From NCBI RefSeq assembly GCF_040276085.1, contig NZ_JBELOK010000004.1, positions 62,001 through 126,000 of the forward strand: DNA of 64,000 bases, written 5' to 3'. The stretch comes from Castellaniella sp040276085 (GTDB lineage Bacteria; Pseudomonadota; Gammaproteobacteria; Burkholderiales; Burkholderiaceae_B). This document shows, piece after piece, positions 41,696 through 49,980 of this stretch. Position numbers and translations under genes: made by a program. Under the pieces are notes generated by a model. It did no database searches. It was not told the DNA's origin and saw only the letters and a list, made by a program, of their open reading frames with translations. The first letter of the stretch is position 1; every line of letters begins with the position of its first letter.

Positions 41696-42363
41696 ATCCG
41701 CACGCAGGACCTGACCCAGGCCTGCATCTCGGCCACCGAATGCACCAATGCGGTGGGCTGGGAGGTTTGCAGCAAAGAGGCCCGGTGCGCGCCATATGAC
41801 ACCGCCAGGCTGTCGATACCGGCGGCTTTGGCCATCAGGACATCATGCGTGGTATCGCCCACCATCAGCACGGCATCCTGGGCCAGATCCAGCTCTGCCA
41901 GCAACTGCTCGAGCATATCGGGATCTGGTTTGCCGCGCGCCTCATCCACAGTGCGCGTAGCCTGAAACACCCCTTGCAGACCAAGCGACTGGATCGACGT
42001 ATCCAGCCCGCGGCGACTTTTGCCGGTGGCCACCCCCAGTACCACGCCATGGCCATGAAGCTCTTGCAGCAACTGTGCCTGGCCCTGAAAAAGGTGCAAC
42101 TCGTGCATCAACCGCCGATAGTGCGTTTTATAGTGCTCGGCAAATGTATCTGCCTCACTGGCGGGAAGTTCGGGTGCCAGTTGGTACAAGGCCGCCTGCA
42201 ACGACAAGCCAATCACCCAACCGGCCTCTTCAGGGCTGGGAACCTTGAGACCAAGATCCTGACATGCGCCGATCAGGGCACCCACAATATGGTGAGTGGA
42301 ATCCAGCAAAGTGCCATCCCAATCGAAAATAACCGCCTGGTAAGGCGCTCTGGAAGCGTTCAT
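41692..42363 (-). CDS. HAD-superfamily phosphatase (phosphoglycolate-phosphatase-like)
   Basis: A protein of 223 residues. Motif I is IFDWDGTLLDST, motif II VATGKSRRGLD, motif III/IV KPDPDMLEQ and MVGDTTHDVLMAKAAG, with a helical cap (subclass IA) between I and II. The substrate is unknown; such genes beside rluC are often annotated as gph-like. The ATG overlaps the rluC stop (ATGA), so the two are probably co-translated. Confidence 0.9.
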   Translation of the reverse strand: MNASRAPYQAVIFDWDGTLLDSTHHIVGALIGACQDLGLKVPSPEEAGWVIGLSLQAALYQLAPELPASEADTFAEHYKTHYRRLMHELHLFQGQAQLLQELHGHGVVLGVATGKSRRGLDTSIQSLGLQGVFQATRTVDEARGKPDPDMLEQLLAELDLAQDAVLMVGDTTHDVLMAKAAGIDSLAVSYGAHRASLLQTSQPTALVHSVAEMQAWVRSCVRI

Positions 42364-43319
42364 GAGTAATTTTTGTCGAGAGAATCCAGCACCGCCTGAC
42401 AGGCAGGTGGAAGGGGTGATTCGATAACCAGAGGTACACCGGTCACAGGATGCGGGATCTCGAGGCGATGGGCATGCAAAAACATGCGGCGAAACCCCTG
42501 TGCGGCCAAAGCCGCCCGCACGGCATCCGGCCCGTATTTCTCGTCGCCCGCGATCGGATGGCCTTGCGAAGCCAGATGCACCCGGATCTGATGGGTGCGT
42601 CCGGTACGGAGCTCGGCACCCAGCAAAGACCATGCCCCGCCATATCGGCGCTTGAGGGTAATGATTGTGTGCGACGGCTTGCCCAGGGCATCCACCCTCA
42701 CCCGACGCTCACCGCCGGGCGTGAGGTACTTGAGCAAGGGCAGACGGATATGCTGGCGGTCGTTGACCCAGTCGCCCACCACCAGAGCCAGGTAATGCTT
42801 GCGGCCCTCGCTTTGGCGCATCATCTCGTGCAACGCCACCAAAGCTTTGCGTGAGCGCGCCACCATCAACACGCCGGAGGTCTCACGATCCAGCCGGTGT
42901 GCAAGCTCGAGCATGCGATCTTCGGGGCGACCGGCGCGCAGCTGCTCGATTATGCCAAACGATATTCCGCTGCCGCCATGAACGGCTACTCCGGCCGGTT
43001 TGTCGATCACCAGCAGATGTTCGTCCTCGTAGAGCACGGGAAACACGGCCGGAGGGGCCGCAGGCCGAGCCAGGGGATCAGGGCGCCGGATAGGCGGGAT
43101 ACGCACCAGATCGCCGAGTTCCAGACGCGTGTCTGCGCGGCATCGGCCCTTGTTGACGCGTACCTGACCATCGCGAATGGCTTTATACAGATGGCTTTTA
43201 GGAACACCCTTGTTAAGCCGCAGCAAAAAATTATCGAGACGCTGCCCTGCAGATTGCTCGTCAACCACTACCTGGCGTACGGCTGGCAAGCGGCTGGACG
43301 ACATATCTATTTTGCGCAT
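42360..43319 (-). CDS. rluC: 23S rRNA pseudouridine synthase RluC
   Basis: A protein of 319 residues from the first candidate ATG (MRKIDMSSS), or 314 from the second (43304). Neither has a good SD. An S4 RNA-binding domain occupies residues about 25-85 (GQRLDNFLLRLNKGVPKSHLYKAIRDGQVRVN). The catalytic Asp lies in AHRLDRETSGVLMVARS. It modifies U955, U2504 and U2580 of 23S rRNA in E. coli. The long frame upstream to 43790 runs through the rne leader and is not used. It is divergent from rne, as in E. coli. Confidence 0.92.
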   Translation of the reverse strand: MRKIDMSSSRLPAVRQVVVDEQSAGQRLDNFLLRLNKGVPKSHLYKAIRDGQVRVNKGRCRADTRLELGDLVRIPPIRRPDPLARPAAPPAVFPVLYEDEHLLVIDKPAGVAVHGGSGISFGIIEQLRAGRPEDRMLELAHRLDRETSGVLMVARSRKALVALHEMMRQSEGRKHYLALVVGDWVNDRQHIRLPLLKYLTPGGERRVRVDALGKPSHTIITLKRRYGGAWSLLGAELRTGRTHQIRVHLASQGHPIAGDEKYGPDAVRAALAAQGFRRMFLHAHRLEIPHPVTGVPLVIESPLPPACQAVLDSLDKNYS

Positions 43320-43339
43320 AGGGAAAAGCAGCATATAAT
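43312..43339 (+). promoter_or_regulatory. Promoter of rne
   Basis: TTGCGC (43312-43317), 16 bases, TATAAT (43334-43339), a perfect -10. Transcription would start near 43346, giving a leader of about 447 nt. The -35 lies over the first rluC start codon. Confidence 0.6.
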
Positions 43340-43792
43340 CACGACAGCCTAAAGAGGCCGAAAACCGCCCGACGTAGAGACGCAATGGATGCGCTCCGCC
43401 TGGCAGCAGGGATTTTATTGTACTGCCTTGATTTCGGTCTCCGGGTGCTTGGTCGCCGGTTCCGTCCTGGCTTTTGGCTCGCTGCATGTGCAAGCCCCAA
43501 AGCCGATCAACAACCGCGTGCGACGCTGTAGATTTCTGCTCGCTCTTCCGCACCGGATGCCCTATTTCTGGCATCCGCCGTTCCCAGCAACTTTTTGTCA
43601 ACCACGACTGTGCCCCTGACCTCCCTGCTGAAAGAACTTTGCACCTATCGGTGCGCCGTGCCCCCCGATCCGGAGACTGGCGCGGCCTGAATTCGCCCGC
43701 AGCCACCTCCACCGCAGACTGCCGCGTTGCATACCGAGTACCCGTGGTCGTGCGCCAAATTTGGCGCGCCCTGACAACGGAGAAACCCACTC
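43320..43792 (+). other. Gene-free rne leader region
   Basis: These 473 bases between the rluC start and the rne ATG hold no convincing gene. A 76-residue frame at 43389-43619 has no SD. Rich in C and in short inverted repeats. In E. coli the rne transcript has a 5' leader of about 360 nt through which RNase E controls its own mRNA; size and position fit the same arrangement. Confidence 0.6.
43752..43767 (+). repeat. Perfect 16-bp palindrome before rne
   Basis: GCGCCAAATTTGGCGC, 25 bases ahead of the rne ATG. In RNA it folds as a stem with an AAUU loop just before the SD GGAG (43779-43782). It could influence rne translation or be an RNase E target (inference). Confidence 0.55.
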
Positions 43793-46777
43793 ATGAAACG
43801 CATGTTGTTCAATGCGACGCACCAAGAAGAACTACGCGTCGCCATTGTCGATGGTCAGAAACTAATCGATCTAGACATTGAAACTGCCGGCCGCGAACAG
43901 CGCAAAGGCAATATTTACAAAGGGGTCATTACCCGCATCGAACCCGGCCTCGAAGCCTGCTTCGTAAACTACGGCGAAGAGCGCCACGGCTTTCTGCCGT
44001 TCAAGGAAGTCGCTCGCGCCTATTTCAAGGAAGGCACCGATGTACGCAATGCGCGCATCCAGGATGCCCTCACCGAAGGCCAGGAACTCATCATTCAGGT
44101 CGAGAAAGAAGAACGCGGCAACAAGGGTGCCGCGCTCACCACATTCATTTCTCTGGCCGGCCGCTATCTGGTATTGATGCCCAACAATCCCCGTGGGGGT
44201 GGCGTGTCCCGACGCGTCGAGGGCGAAGATCGCCAAGAGCTCCGTGACACCATGGACCAGCTCGAGATCCCCTCGGGCATGAGCATGATTGCCCGCACGG
44301 CCGGCATCGGCCGCAGCGTCGAAGAGCTGCAATGGGACCTCAATTACCTCCTGCAACTCTGGACAGCCATCGACGGTGCCGCGCGCGAAAACAAGGCGCC
44401 TATCCTCATCTATCTTGAATCCAGCCTGGTCATCCGGGCCATCCGCGATTATTTTTCGCCCGAAATCGGCGAAATCCTGATCGATACGGACGATATCCAC
44501 GATCAGGCCACGGCATTCATGAGCGTGGTCATGCCCGACAACGTCAATCGCGTCAAACGCTACCACGACGATGTCCCATTGTTCTCCCGCTTCCAGATCG
44601 AACACCAGATCGAAACCGCCTACTCCCGCACGGTGACACTGCCCTCGGGTGGCGCTATCGTGATCGATCACACCGAAGCGCTGGTGGCTGTCGATGTCAA
44701 CTCCGCACGCTCGACACGCGGCTCAGACATCGAAGAAACTGCGCTGCGCACCAACGTTGAAGCCGCTGACGAAGTAGCCCGCCAATTGCGCCTGCGCGAC
44801 CTCGGCGGACTCATCGTGATCGATTTCATCGACATGGAAGAAAACAAGAACCAACGCGCCGTCGAGCAACGACTGCGCGATGCCCTGCATTTCGATCGGG
44901 CACGGGTTCAGATGGGCAAGATCTCGCGCTTTGGCCTGATGGAGCTTTCCCGCCAGCGCCTGCGCCCTGCCCTCAACGAGGGTTCGCACGTCACCTGCCC
45001 GCGGTGTACCGGTACCGGCGTCATTCGGGATGCCGAATCCAGCGCACTGCACGTACTGCGACTATTGCAAGAAGAAGCCATGAAAGAAGGCACCGCAGCG
45101 CTGCACGCGCAGGTGCCTGTTGATGTGGCCACCTTCCTGCTCAACGAGAAGCGTCACGACATCAGCCAGATCGAATCCCGGCTTAAGGTCAACCTGGTGC
45201 TGATTCCAAACAAGTCGCTCGAAACACCGCACCACCACATCGAGCGTCTGCGCCACGACGACCCGCGTCTGGACGAAACCAAAACCAGCTTCCAGCTCGT
45301 CCAAGAGCCTGAAGAACAGCTGGTGTGGCAGGCCAACAAGGCACAAGAGGCCAAATCCCGCCCGGAAGCCCTGGTCAAAGGCATCCAGCCGGCAGAACCC
45401 GCACCGCTTCACATCGAAAAGCCTGCCAAGGTACAGGCACCCACTGCCGCTGCGGTCAACACTGCAGTCTCAGGGGGCGGCCTGCTCAAGCGTATCGTGT
45501 CCTGGTTTACAGGCAGCACCTCAGCAGCAGAAACCGCTGCTCCGCTTGCCGCGCCACAAGAGGACGACAAGCCCCGCCGCAGCAATGGCGGACGTCATGG
45601 TCGACGCGGCGAAGGCCGCACCGACAGCCGCAGCAATCACCGCGGCGAGCGCCAGCACCGCAGCGATAAACCTGACACCGAGCGCAAAGAGCGCACCATT
45701 GCCGAAGGGCGATCTCCCCAGCGCCGCGAACGCACCCAGGAAGAGCGCATCGCCAAGGTTGCGTCCGATACACCGGAAGCCAGCCAGGACACCACCGAAC
45801 CTCGTCGCAGCCGCAACCGTCGGGGTCGCGGACGCAGCCGTACCGAAACCGCTGCAGAAGCCAGTATGGCCGAAACCGTGACAACAACAAGCGCTGTGGT
45901 GGCAGAGCAAGCAGTCGTCGATACACCGATGCCTGAGGCAGCTTCTGAAACCTTCGCTCCGGTTACAGAAACCGAATCCCTGCTCGCCGAGGCCGCTTCT
46001 CCGGTTGCCGGCCCCGCTGTGGACATCGAGGGTGACACCGAGATCGAAACGTCAGATCCAGAGCGTAAACGCCGCCGCCGTCGTGGACGTCGGGGTCGCC
46101 GCACCGCCGGTGACAGCACTGAAATCGCTGCAACCACCGAAGCCATCGAGGCCTCTGATGCAGTATCGTTGCAGACACACGAAACCCCGCGCTTTGATCC
46201 CGAGGCACTGGATGCCGAGTCTCAAGCGCAGGAAAACGAGCAAGCTTCCGAGTTCCAGGTAGCGACCGTCGACGCGTCAGCCCAGGCCAGCAGCCAGCCG
46301 CTTGACACAGCGACACCGGCAAGCACCTCTTTCGAGTCTGATGCACAACAGGCGCAAGCGCCGGTATCCGAGGGTCAGCCCGAGGATGTCACGCCAGCCA
46401 GTACCCCTGCGGTAAGTGCTACTGCCGTCGAGGCACCTGTCGAGACCACGCCCTTGGTGGCCGAAGTCGTCGAAACAGTTGCCGAGGCAAGCACTGAAAC
46501 CGAGGCAGCTACCGAAGTTACACCCGTGGCCACAACGCAGTCATCCGGCAACGAGGTATCGCCTCCTCAAACTGCGGCCGCCACAGCTTCGCAAGCGATT
46601 GTGCTGCCTACCACCATCAGCGCATCTCTCGAGGCTGCCGGCATGCAGCTCATCGAGACCCGTGCAGAAGCAGTCTCTTCGGCACCCGCGGCAGCCTCGA
46701 AACCGGTCGGCCGTCCTCGCAAATCGGTACACAAGGTGCAGGATGAACCCCTGCAGCAGGTAGAAACCTCGCACTAA
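43793..46777 (+). CDS. rne: Ribonuclease E
   Basis: A protein of 994 residues. The catalytic half is well conserved: MKRMLFNATHQEELRVAIVDG start, S1 domain about 38-120, DNase-I-like domain with Asp in AVDVNSARSTRG (about 301) and in VIDFIDM (about 345), and Zn-link CPRCTGTG near 402. The second half (from about 520) is disordered and low in complexity, with Arg-rich tracts (GGRHGRRGEGRTD, RSRNRRGRGRSR, RKRRRRRGRRGRR) that should bind RNA, then Ala/Val/Glu/Thr-rich linker and a basic C-tail. It is the degradosome scaffold and main mRNA and rRNA processing nuclease. A strong terminator follows. Confidence 0.95.
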   Translation: MKRMLFNATHQEELRVAIVDGQKLIDLDIETAGREQRKGNIYKGVITRIEPGLEACFVNYGEERHGFLPFKEVARAYFKEGTDVRNARIQDALTEGQELIIQVEKEERGNKGAALTTFISLAGRYLVLMPNNPRGGGVSRRVEGEDRQELRDTMDQLEIPSGMSMIARTAGIGRSVEELQWDLNYLLQLWTAIDGAARENKAPILIYLESSLVIRAIRDYFSPEIGEILIDTDDIHDQATAFMSVVMPDNVNRVKRYHDDVPLFSRFQIEHQIETAYSRTVTLPSGGAIVIDHTEALVAVDVNSARSTRGSDIEETALRTNVEAADEVARQLRLRDLGGLIVIDFIDMEENKNQRAVEQRLRDALHFDRARVQMGKISRFGLMELSRQRLRPALNEGSHVTCPRCTGTGVIRDAESSALHVLRLLQEEAMKEGTAALHAQVPVDVATFLLNEKRHDISQIESRLKVNLVLIPNKSLETPHHHIERLRHDDPRLDETKTSFQLVQEPEEQLVWQANKAQEAKSRPEALVKGIQPAEPAPLHIEKPAKVQAPTAAAVNTAVSGGGLLKRIVSWFTGSTSAAETAAPLAAPQEDDKPRRSNGGRHGRRGEGRTDSRSNHRGERQHRSDKPDTERKERTIAEGRSPQRRERTQEERIAKVASDTPEASQDTTEPRRSRNRRGRGRSRTETAAEASMAETVTTTSAVVAEQAVVDTPMPEAASETFAPVTETESLLAEAASPVAGPAVDIEGDTEIETSDPERKRRRRRGRRGRRTAGDSTEIAATTEAIEASDAVSLQTHETPRFDPEALDAESQAQENEQASEFQVATVDASAQASSQPLDTATPASTSFESDAQQAQAPVSEGQPEDVTPASTPAVSATAVEAPVETTPLVAEVVETVAEASTETEAATEVTPVATTQSSGNEVSPPQTAAATASQAIVLPTTISASLEAAGMQLIETRAEAVSSAPAAASKPVGRPRKSVHKVQDEPLQQVETSH

Positions 46778-46786
46778 ACCTTGGAT

Positions 46787-46829
46787 AAAAATCCCCGGGA
46801 TCCTGTTAAAAGGATCCCGGGGATTTTTT
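46787..46829. terminator. Bidirectional terminator between rne and accD
   Basis: AAAAATCCCCGGGATCC, TGTTAAAA loop, GGATCCCGGGGATTTTTT. The stem is a perfect 17-bp inverted repeat with A and T runs on both sides, so it can end rne (plus) and accD (minus). Confidence 0.92.
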
Positions 46830-46879
46830 ATGGGCAAATCAGCCGAAGGGGGCACGGAGCCCCTGCGGCGCTGGACGGC

Positions 46880-47764
46880 TCAGGCTGCTTTGGAGACCAC
46901 CTCGATGGGCTGACGCGTAAACAGGGCCAGCAGATGCGCAAGCTCTGCCTGCATTTCGCGGCGGTCGATGACTTGATCGATAGCACCCTTGGACAGCAGG
47001 AACTCGGCACGCTGGAACCCCTCGGGGAGCTTTTCGCGAACGGTCTGCTCGATGACGCGCGGCCCCGCAAAGCCGATCAGGGCATTGGGCTCGGCAATCA
47101 CGACATCACCCATAAAGGCGAAGGATGCCGAAACGCCACCCATGGTGGGATCGGTGAGAATGCTGATAAACGGCAACCCGGCCTCGGCAAGCTGATGCAA
47201 CATCGCAGTGGTTTTGGCCATCTGCATCAAGGAAAACAGAGACTCTTGCATGCGCGCGCCACCCGATGCGGCCACGCAGACAAACGGCATATGGCGGTCG
47301 ATGGCTTCTTGTACGCCACGAGCGAAACGCTCGCCTACCACAGACCCCATCGACCCCCCCATAAAGGAGAATTCGAAGCTGGCCAGCACGGCGGGCACCG
47401 ACAGAATGGTACCGCTCATTACCACCAGCGCTTCGGACTCGCCCGTTTGCTTGATGGCTTCGGAGACACGCTCGGGATACTTGCGCGAATCCTTGAATTT
47501 GAGGGGATCCATCGGACGCGTCTGTGAACCGATCTCAACCCGGCCGTCGGCATCAAGCAGCGCGTCGATACGGGCACGGGCACCAATACGCATGTGATGG
47601 CTGCATTTGGGGCAAACATTAAGCGTGGCGAGGAGGTCTTCTTTGTAGAGGACTGACTCGCACGACGGACACTTGACCCACAGGCCCTCAGGAACCCGCT
47701 TGTTGGCCGCTGCGTCGCTGTTACGGTTGATACGCGGGGGCAGAATTTTTTCGAACCAGCTCAT
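46880..47764 (-). CDS. accD: Acetyl-CoA carboxylase carboxyltransferase subunit beta
   Basis: A protein of 294 residues. The N-terminal zinc finger CPSCESVLYKEDLLATLNVCPKC and the carboxyltransferase region (ASGGARMQESLFSLMQMAKT, DPTMGGVSASFAFMGDV) are both clear. With AccA it transfers carboxyl from biotin to acetyl-CoA, giving malonyl-CoA for the fab enzymes. It follows trpA by 2 bases, the usual trpB-trpA-accD order in betaproteobacteria. Confidence 0.96.
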   Translation of the reverse strand: MSWFEKILPPRINRNSDAAANKRVPEGLWVKCPSCESVLYKEDLLATLNVCPKCSHHMRIGARARIDALLDADGRVEIGSQTRPMDPLKFKDSRKYPERVSEAIKQTGESEALVVMSGTILSVPAVLASFEFSFMGGSMGSVVGERFARGVQEAIDRHMPFVCVAASGGARMQESLFSLMQMAKTTAMLHQLAEAGLPFISILTDPTMGGVSASFAFMGDVVIAEPNALIGFAGPRVIEQTVREKLPEGFQRAEFLLSKGAIDQVIDRREMQAELAHLLALFTRQPIEVVSKAA

Positions 47765-47766
47765 GG

Positions 47767-48594
47767 TTAACCTTTTTTAACAGTATCAAGGGCTTGGCGA
47801 ACACTCGCCAGCCACTGGGCTGCAGCCTGAACGGCGGCCTGAGGGCCCGCCTGATGGGAGGCTTCTTCGAGAACCTGGATCAGCTTGCTGCCGATCACCA
47901 CCGCATCAGCATGCTCTGCCAAACGCGCAGCGCTGGCGGCATCCCGGATGCCAAATCCCACCCCAACCGGGATCTGGATATGTTGACGGATCAAGGCCAG
48001 ATGCCGGGCAACATCATCGGTATCGAGATTGCCCGCACCTGTAACCCCCTTTAAGGACACATAGTACACATAGCCACGTGCAAGTTGTGCCAGCTGTTTC
48101 ATGCGCGCTTGAGTGGAGGTGGGCGCCAGCAGATAGATGGGATCGATGGACGCTGCAGCCAGCCGGGCGGCAAACCCGGCGGATTCTTCGGGGGTGTAAT
48201 CGACTACCAGCACACCATCCACCCCGGCGGCCTGGGCAGCCTGAACAAAAACGTCCTGGCCCATGGACTCGATGGGATTGCCATAGCCCATCAGCACCAC
48301 GGGTGTGCGGGCGTCTTGTTGCCGAAACTGGGAGACAAGATCGAGCACAACCGCCAGACTGACGCCTGCGGCAATGGCGCGATCACCGGCCTTCTGGATG
48401 ACGGGGCCATCCGCCATGGGATCGGAGAACGGAACACCAAGTTCTATGACGCTGGCCCCTGCTGCCACGAGGGCATGCATAAGATCGCGCGTAGAGCCGG
48501 CAAGCGGATCGCCCGCCGTAATGTAGGGAATCAGGGCGGTACGTCCGGACAGCCCGGCAAAAGTATCGGCCAAACGGGAATTGGATGCAGTCAA
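47767..48594 (-). CDS. trpA: Tryptophan synthase alpha chain
   Basis: A protein of 275 residues. Glu in VIELGVPFSDPMADGPVIQ and Asp in DGVLVVDYTPEE are the catalytic acids, with GVGFGIRDAASA near the end. It splits indole-3-glycerol phosphate and passes indole to TrpB. The start is a TTG at 48594, with AGGAG six bases upstream. It follows trpB by 9 bases. Confidence 0.95.
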   Translation of the reverse strand: MTASNSRLADTFAGLSGRTALIPYITAGDPLAGSTRDLMHALVAAGASVIELGVPFSDPMADGPVIQKAGDRAIAAGVSLAVVLDLVSQFRQQDARTPVVLMGYGNPIESMGQDVFVQAAQAAGVDGVLVVDYTPEESAGFAARLAAASIDPIYLLAPTSTQARMKQLAQLARGYVYYVSLKGVTGAGNLDTDDVARHLALIRQHIQIPVGVGFGIRDAASAARLAEHADAVVIGSKLIQVLEEASHQAGPQAAVQAAAQWLASVRQALDTVKKG

Positions 48595-48603
48595 CAGAGG
48601 CTC

Positions 48604-49803
48604 CTAAAGCGTAATGCCGCTGGTTTCGGCCACAGTGTGCATGTCTTTGTCTCCGCGCCCTGACAAATTGACCAGAATGATCTGATCTTTGGGCAGCTGG
48701 GGGGCCAGCTTGACTGCGTAGGCAATGGCGTGGGCAGACTCGAGCGCAGGCATGATGCCTTCGGTGCGACAGCAATCGTGGAAGGCCGCCAGTGCTTCTT
48801 GGTCGGTGATCCCCACATACTGGGCGCGACCGGATTCTTTAAGCCAGGCATGCTCGGGCCCGACACCGGGGTAATCGAGGCCGGCCGAGATGGAATGCGT
48901 TTCGGTGATCTGGCCGTTGGCATCTTGGAGCAGATACGTGCGATTGCCATGCAGCACGCCCACCACCCCACGACTTAGCGATGCAGCATGATGGCCGCTA
49001 TCCAGGCCTTCACCGGCTGCTTCGACCCCCACCAGCTTTACTGCATCGTGGTCGATGTAAGGGTGAAAAATGCCAATGGCATTGGAGCCACCGCCCACGG
49101 CGGCAACAATGTAATCGGGCTGACGCCCGGCATCGCGGGGCATTTGCTCGAGACATTCGCGCCCGATAATGGTTTGAAAATCCCGTACCATCTGCGGATA
49201 AGGATGCGGCCCGGCCACGGTACCGATAATGTAGAAGGTGTTTTCGACATTGGTGACCCAGTCGCGCATGGCTTCATTGAGCGCATCCTTGAGCGTGCGC
49301 GAGCCTGACTCTACCGGCACCACCTGGGCACCCAGCAGTTTCATGCGATAGACATTGGAGGCCTGGCGGCGGACGTCTTCGCTGCCCATGTACACCACGC
49401 ACTCAAGCCCATAGCGGGCGGCTACCGTAGCGGTAGCCACACCATGCTGGCCGGCCCCGGTTTCGGCGATGACACGCGGCTTGCCCATACGGCGCGCCAG
49501 CAGGGCTTGCCCAATGCAGTTGTTAATCTTGTGCGCACCCGTGTGATTGAGGTCTTCGCGTTTGAACCAGATCTGGGCCCCACCCAACTGCTTGGACCAC
49601 CGGCGAGCGTGATACACGGGACTGGGGCGCCCGACAAAGTGTTCGAGCTCGTCGGCGAACTCGTGCAGGAACTCTGGGTCTTCGCGGTAATGGAAATACG
49701 CCTCGCGCAATGCGTCGAGGGCATGCACCAGGGTTTCGGACACGAAAGAACCGCCAAACTGGCCGAAATGCCCTTGGGCATCCGGAAAATGATAGGGTTT
49801 CAA
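48604..49803 (-). CDS. trpB: Tryptophan synthase beta chain
   Basis: A PLP enzyme of 399 residues joining indole and serine. PLP Lys in HKINNCIGQALLARRMGK, ETGAGQHGVATA, and the phosphate-binding loop GGGSNAIG. It starts at TTG 49803 (KPYHFPDAQGHFGQFGG), the family N-terminus, with only a weak SD. trpF does not precede it; relA is the upstream gene on the same strand, 177 bases away. Confidence 0.95.
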   Translation of the reverse strand: MKPYHFPDAQGHFGQFGGSFVSETLVHALDALREAYFHYREDPEFLHEFADELEHFVGRPSPVYHARRWSKQLGGAQIWFKREDLNHTGAHKINNCIGQALLARRMGKPRVIAETGAGQHGVATATVAARYGLECVVYMGSEDVRRQASNVYRMKLLGAQVVPVESGSRTLKDALNEAMRDWVTNVENTFYIIGTVAGPHPYPQMVRDFQTIIGRECLEQMPRDAGRQPDYIVAAVGGGSNAIGIFHPYIDHDAVKLVGVEAAGEGLDSGHHAASLSRGVVGVLHGNRTYLLQDANGQITETHSISAGLDYPGVGPEHAWLKESGRAQYVGITDQEALAAFHDCCRTEGIMPALESAHAIAYAVKLAPQLPKDQIILVNLSGRGDKDMHTVAETSGITL

Positions 49804-49913
49804 ATCCAGACTCGCTTCAAAGGTGCCCGATTGCGGGCTGCCATGCCATCAAAGCACCCAAAACAACTGCGCTGGGCAATGCCCGGATGGGTAGGACTGA
49901 TGGCCAAACAGGC

Positions 49914-49922
49914 ATTTTAACA
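49914..49922 (-). promoter_or_regulatory. Extended -10 in the relA-trpB gap
   Basis: TGTTAAAAT on the minus strand. A transcript starting near 49907 would carry a leader of about 100 nt before trpB. No good -35; I see no Trp-rich leader peptide or terminator hairpin in the gap. Confidence 0.35.
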
Positions 49923-49980
49923 GCGCAGACCAGCAGTGGCGTCTGTCAGGCGGGCAACTACCTTTGCCGTGTGGTAAAGG

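Noticed and set aside
43389..43619. A 76-codon frame in the rne leader with a hydrophobic stretch that looks like a membrane segment
   Set aside because: No SD, an unlikely proline- and arginine-rich second half, and a second ATG out of frame 4 bases earlier. Kept as non-coding leader.
45480..46770. Ala/Glu/Val/Arg repeats suggesting a tandem-repeat protein or frameshift
   Set aside because: This is the normal disordered C-terminal half of RNase E; the frame is continuous and ends at a terminator.
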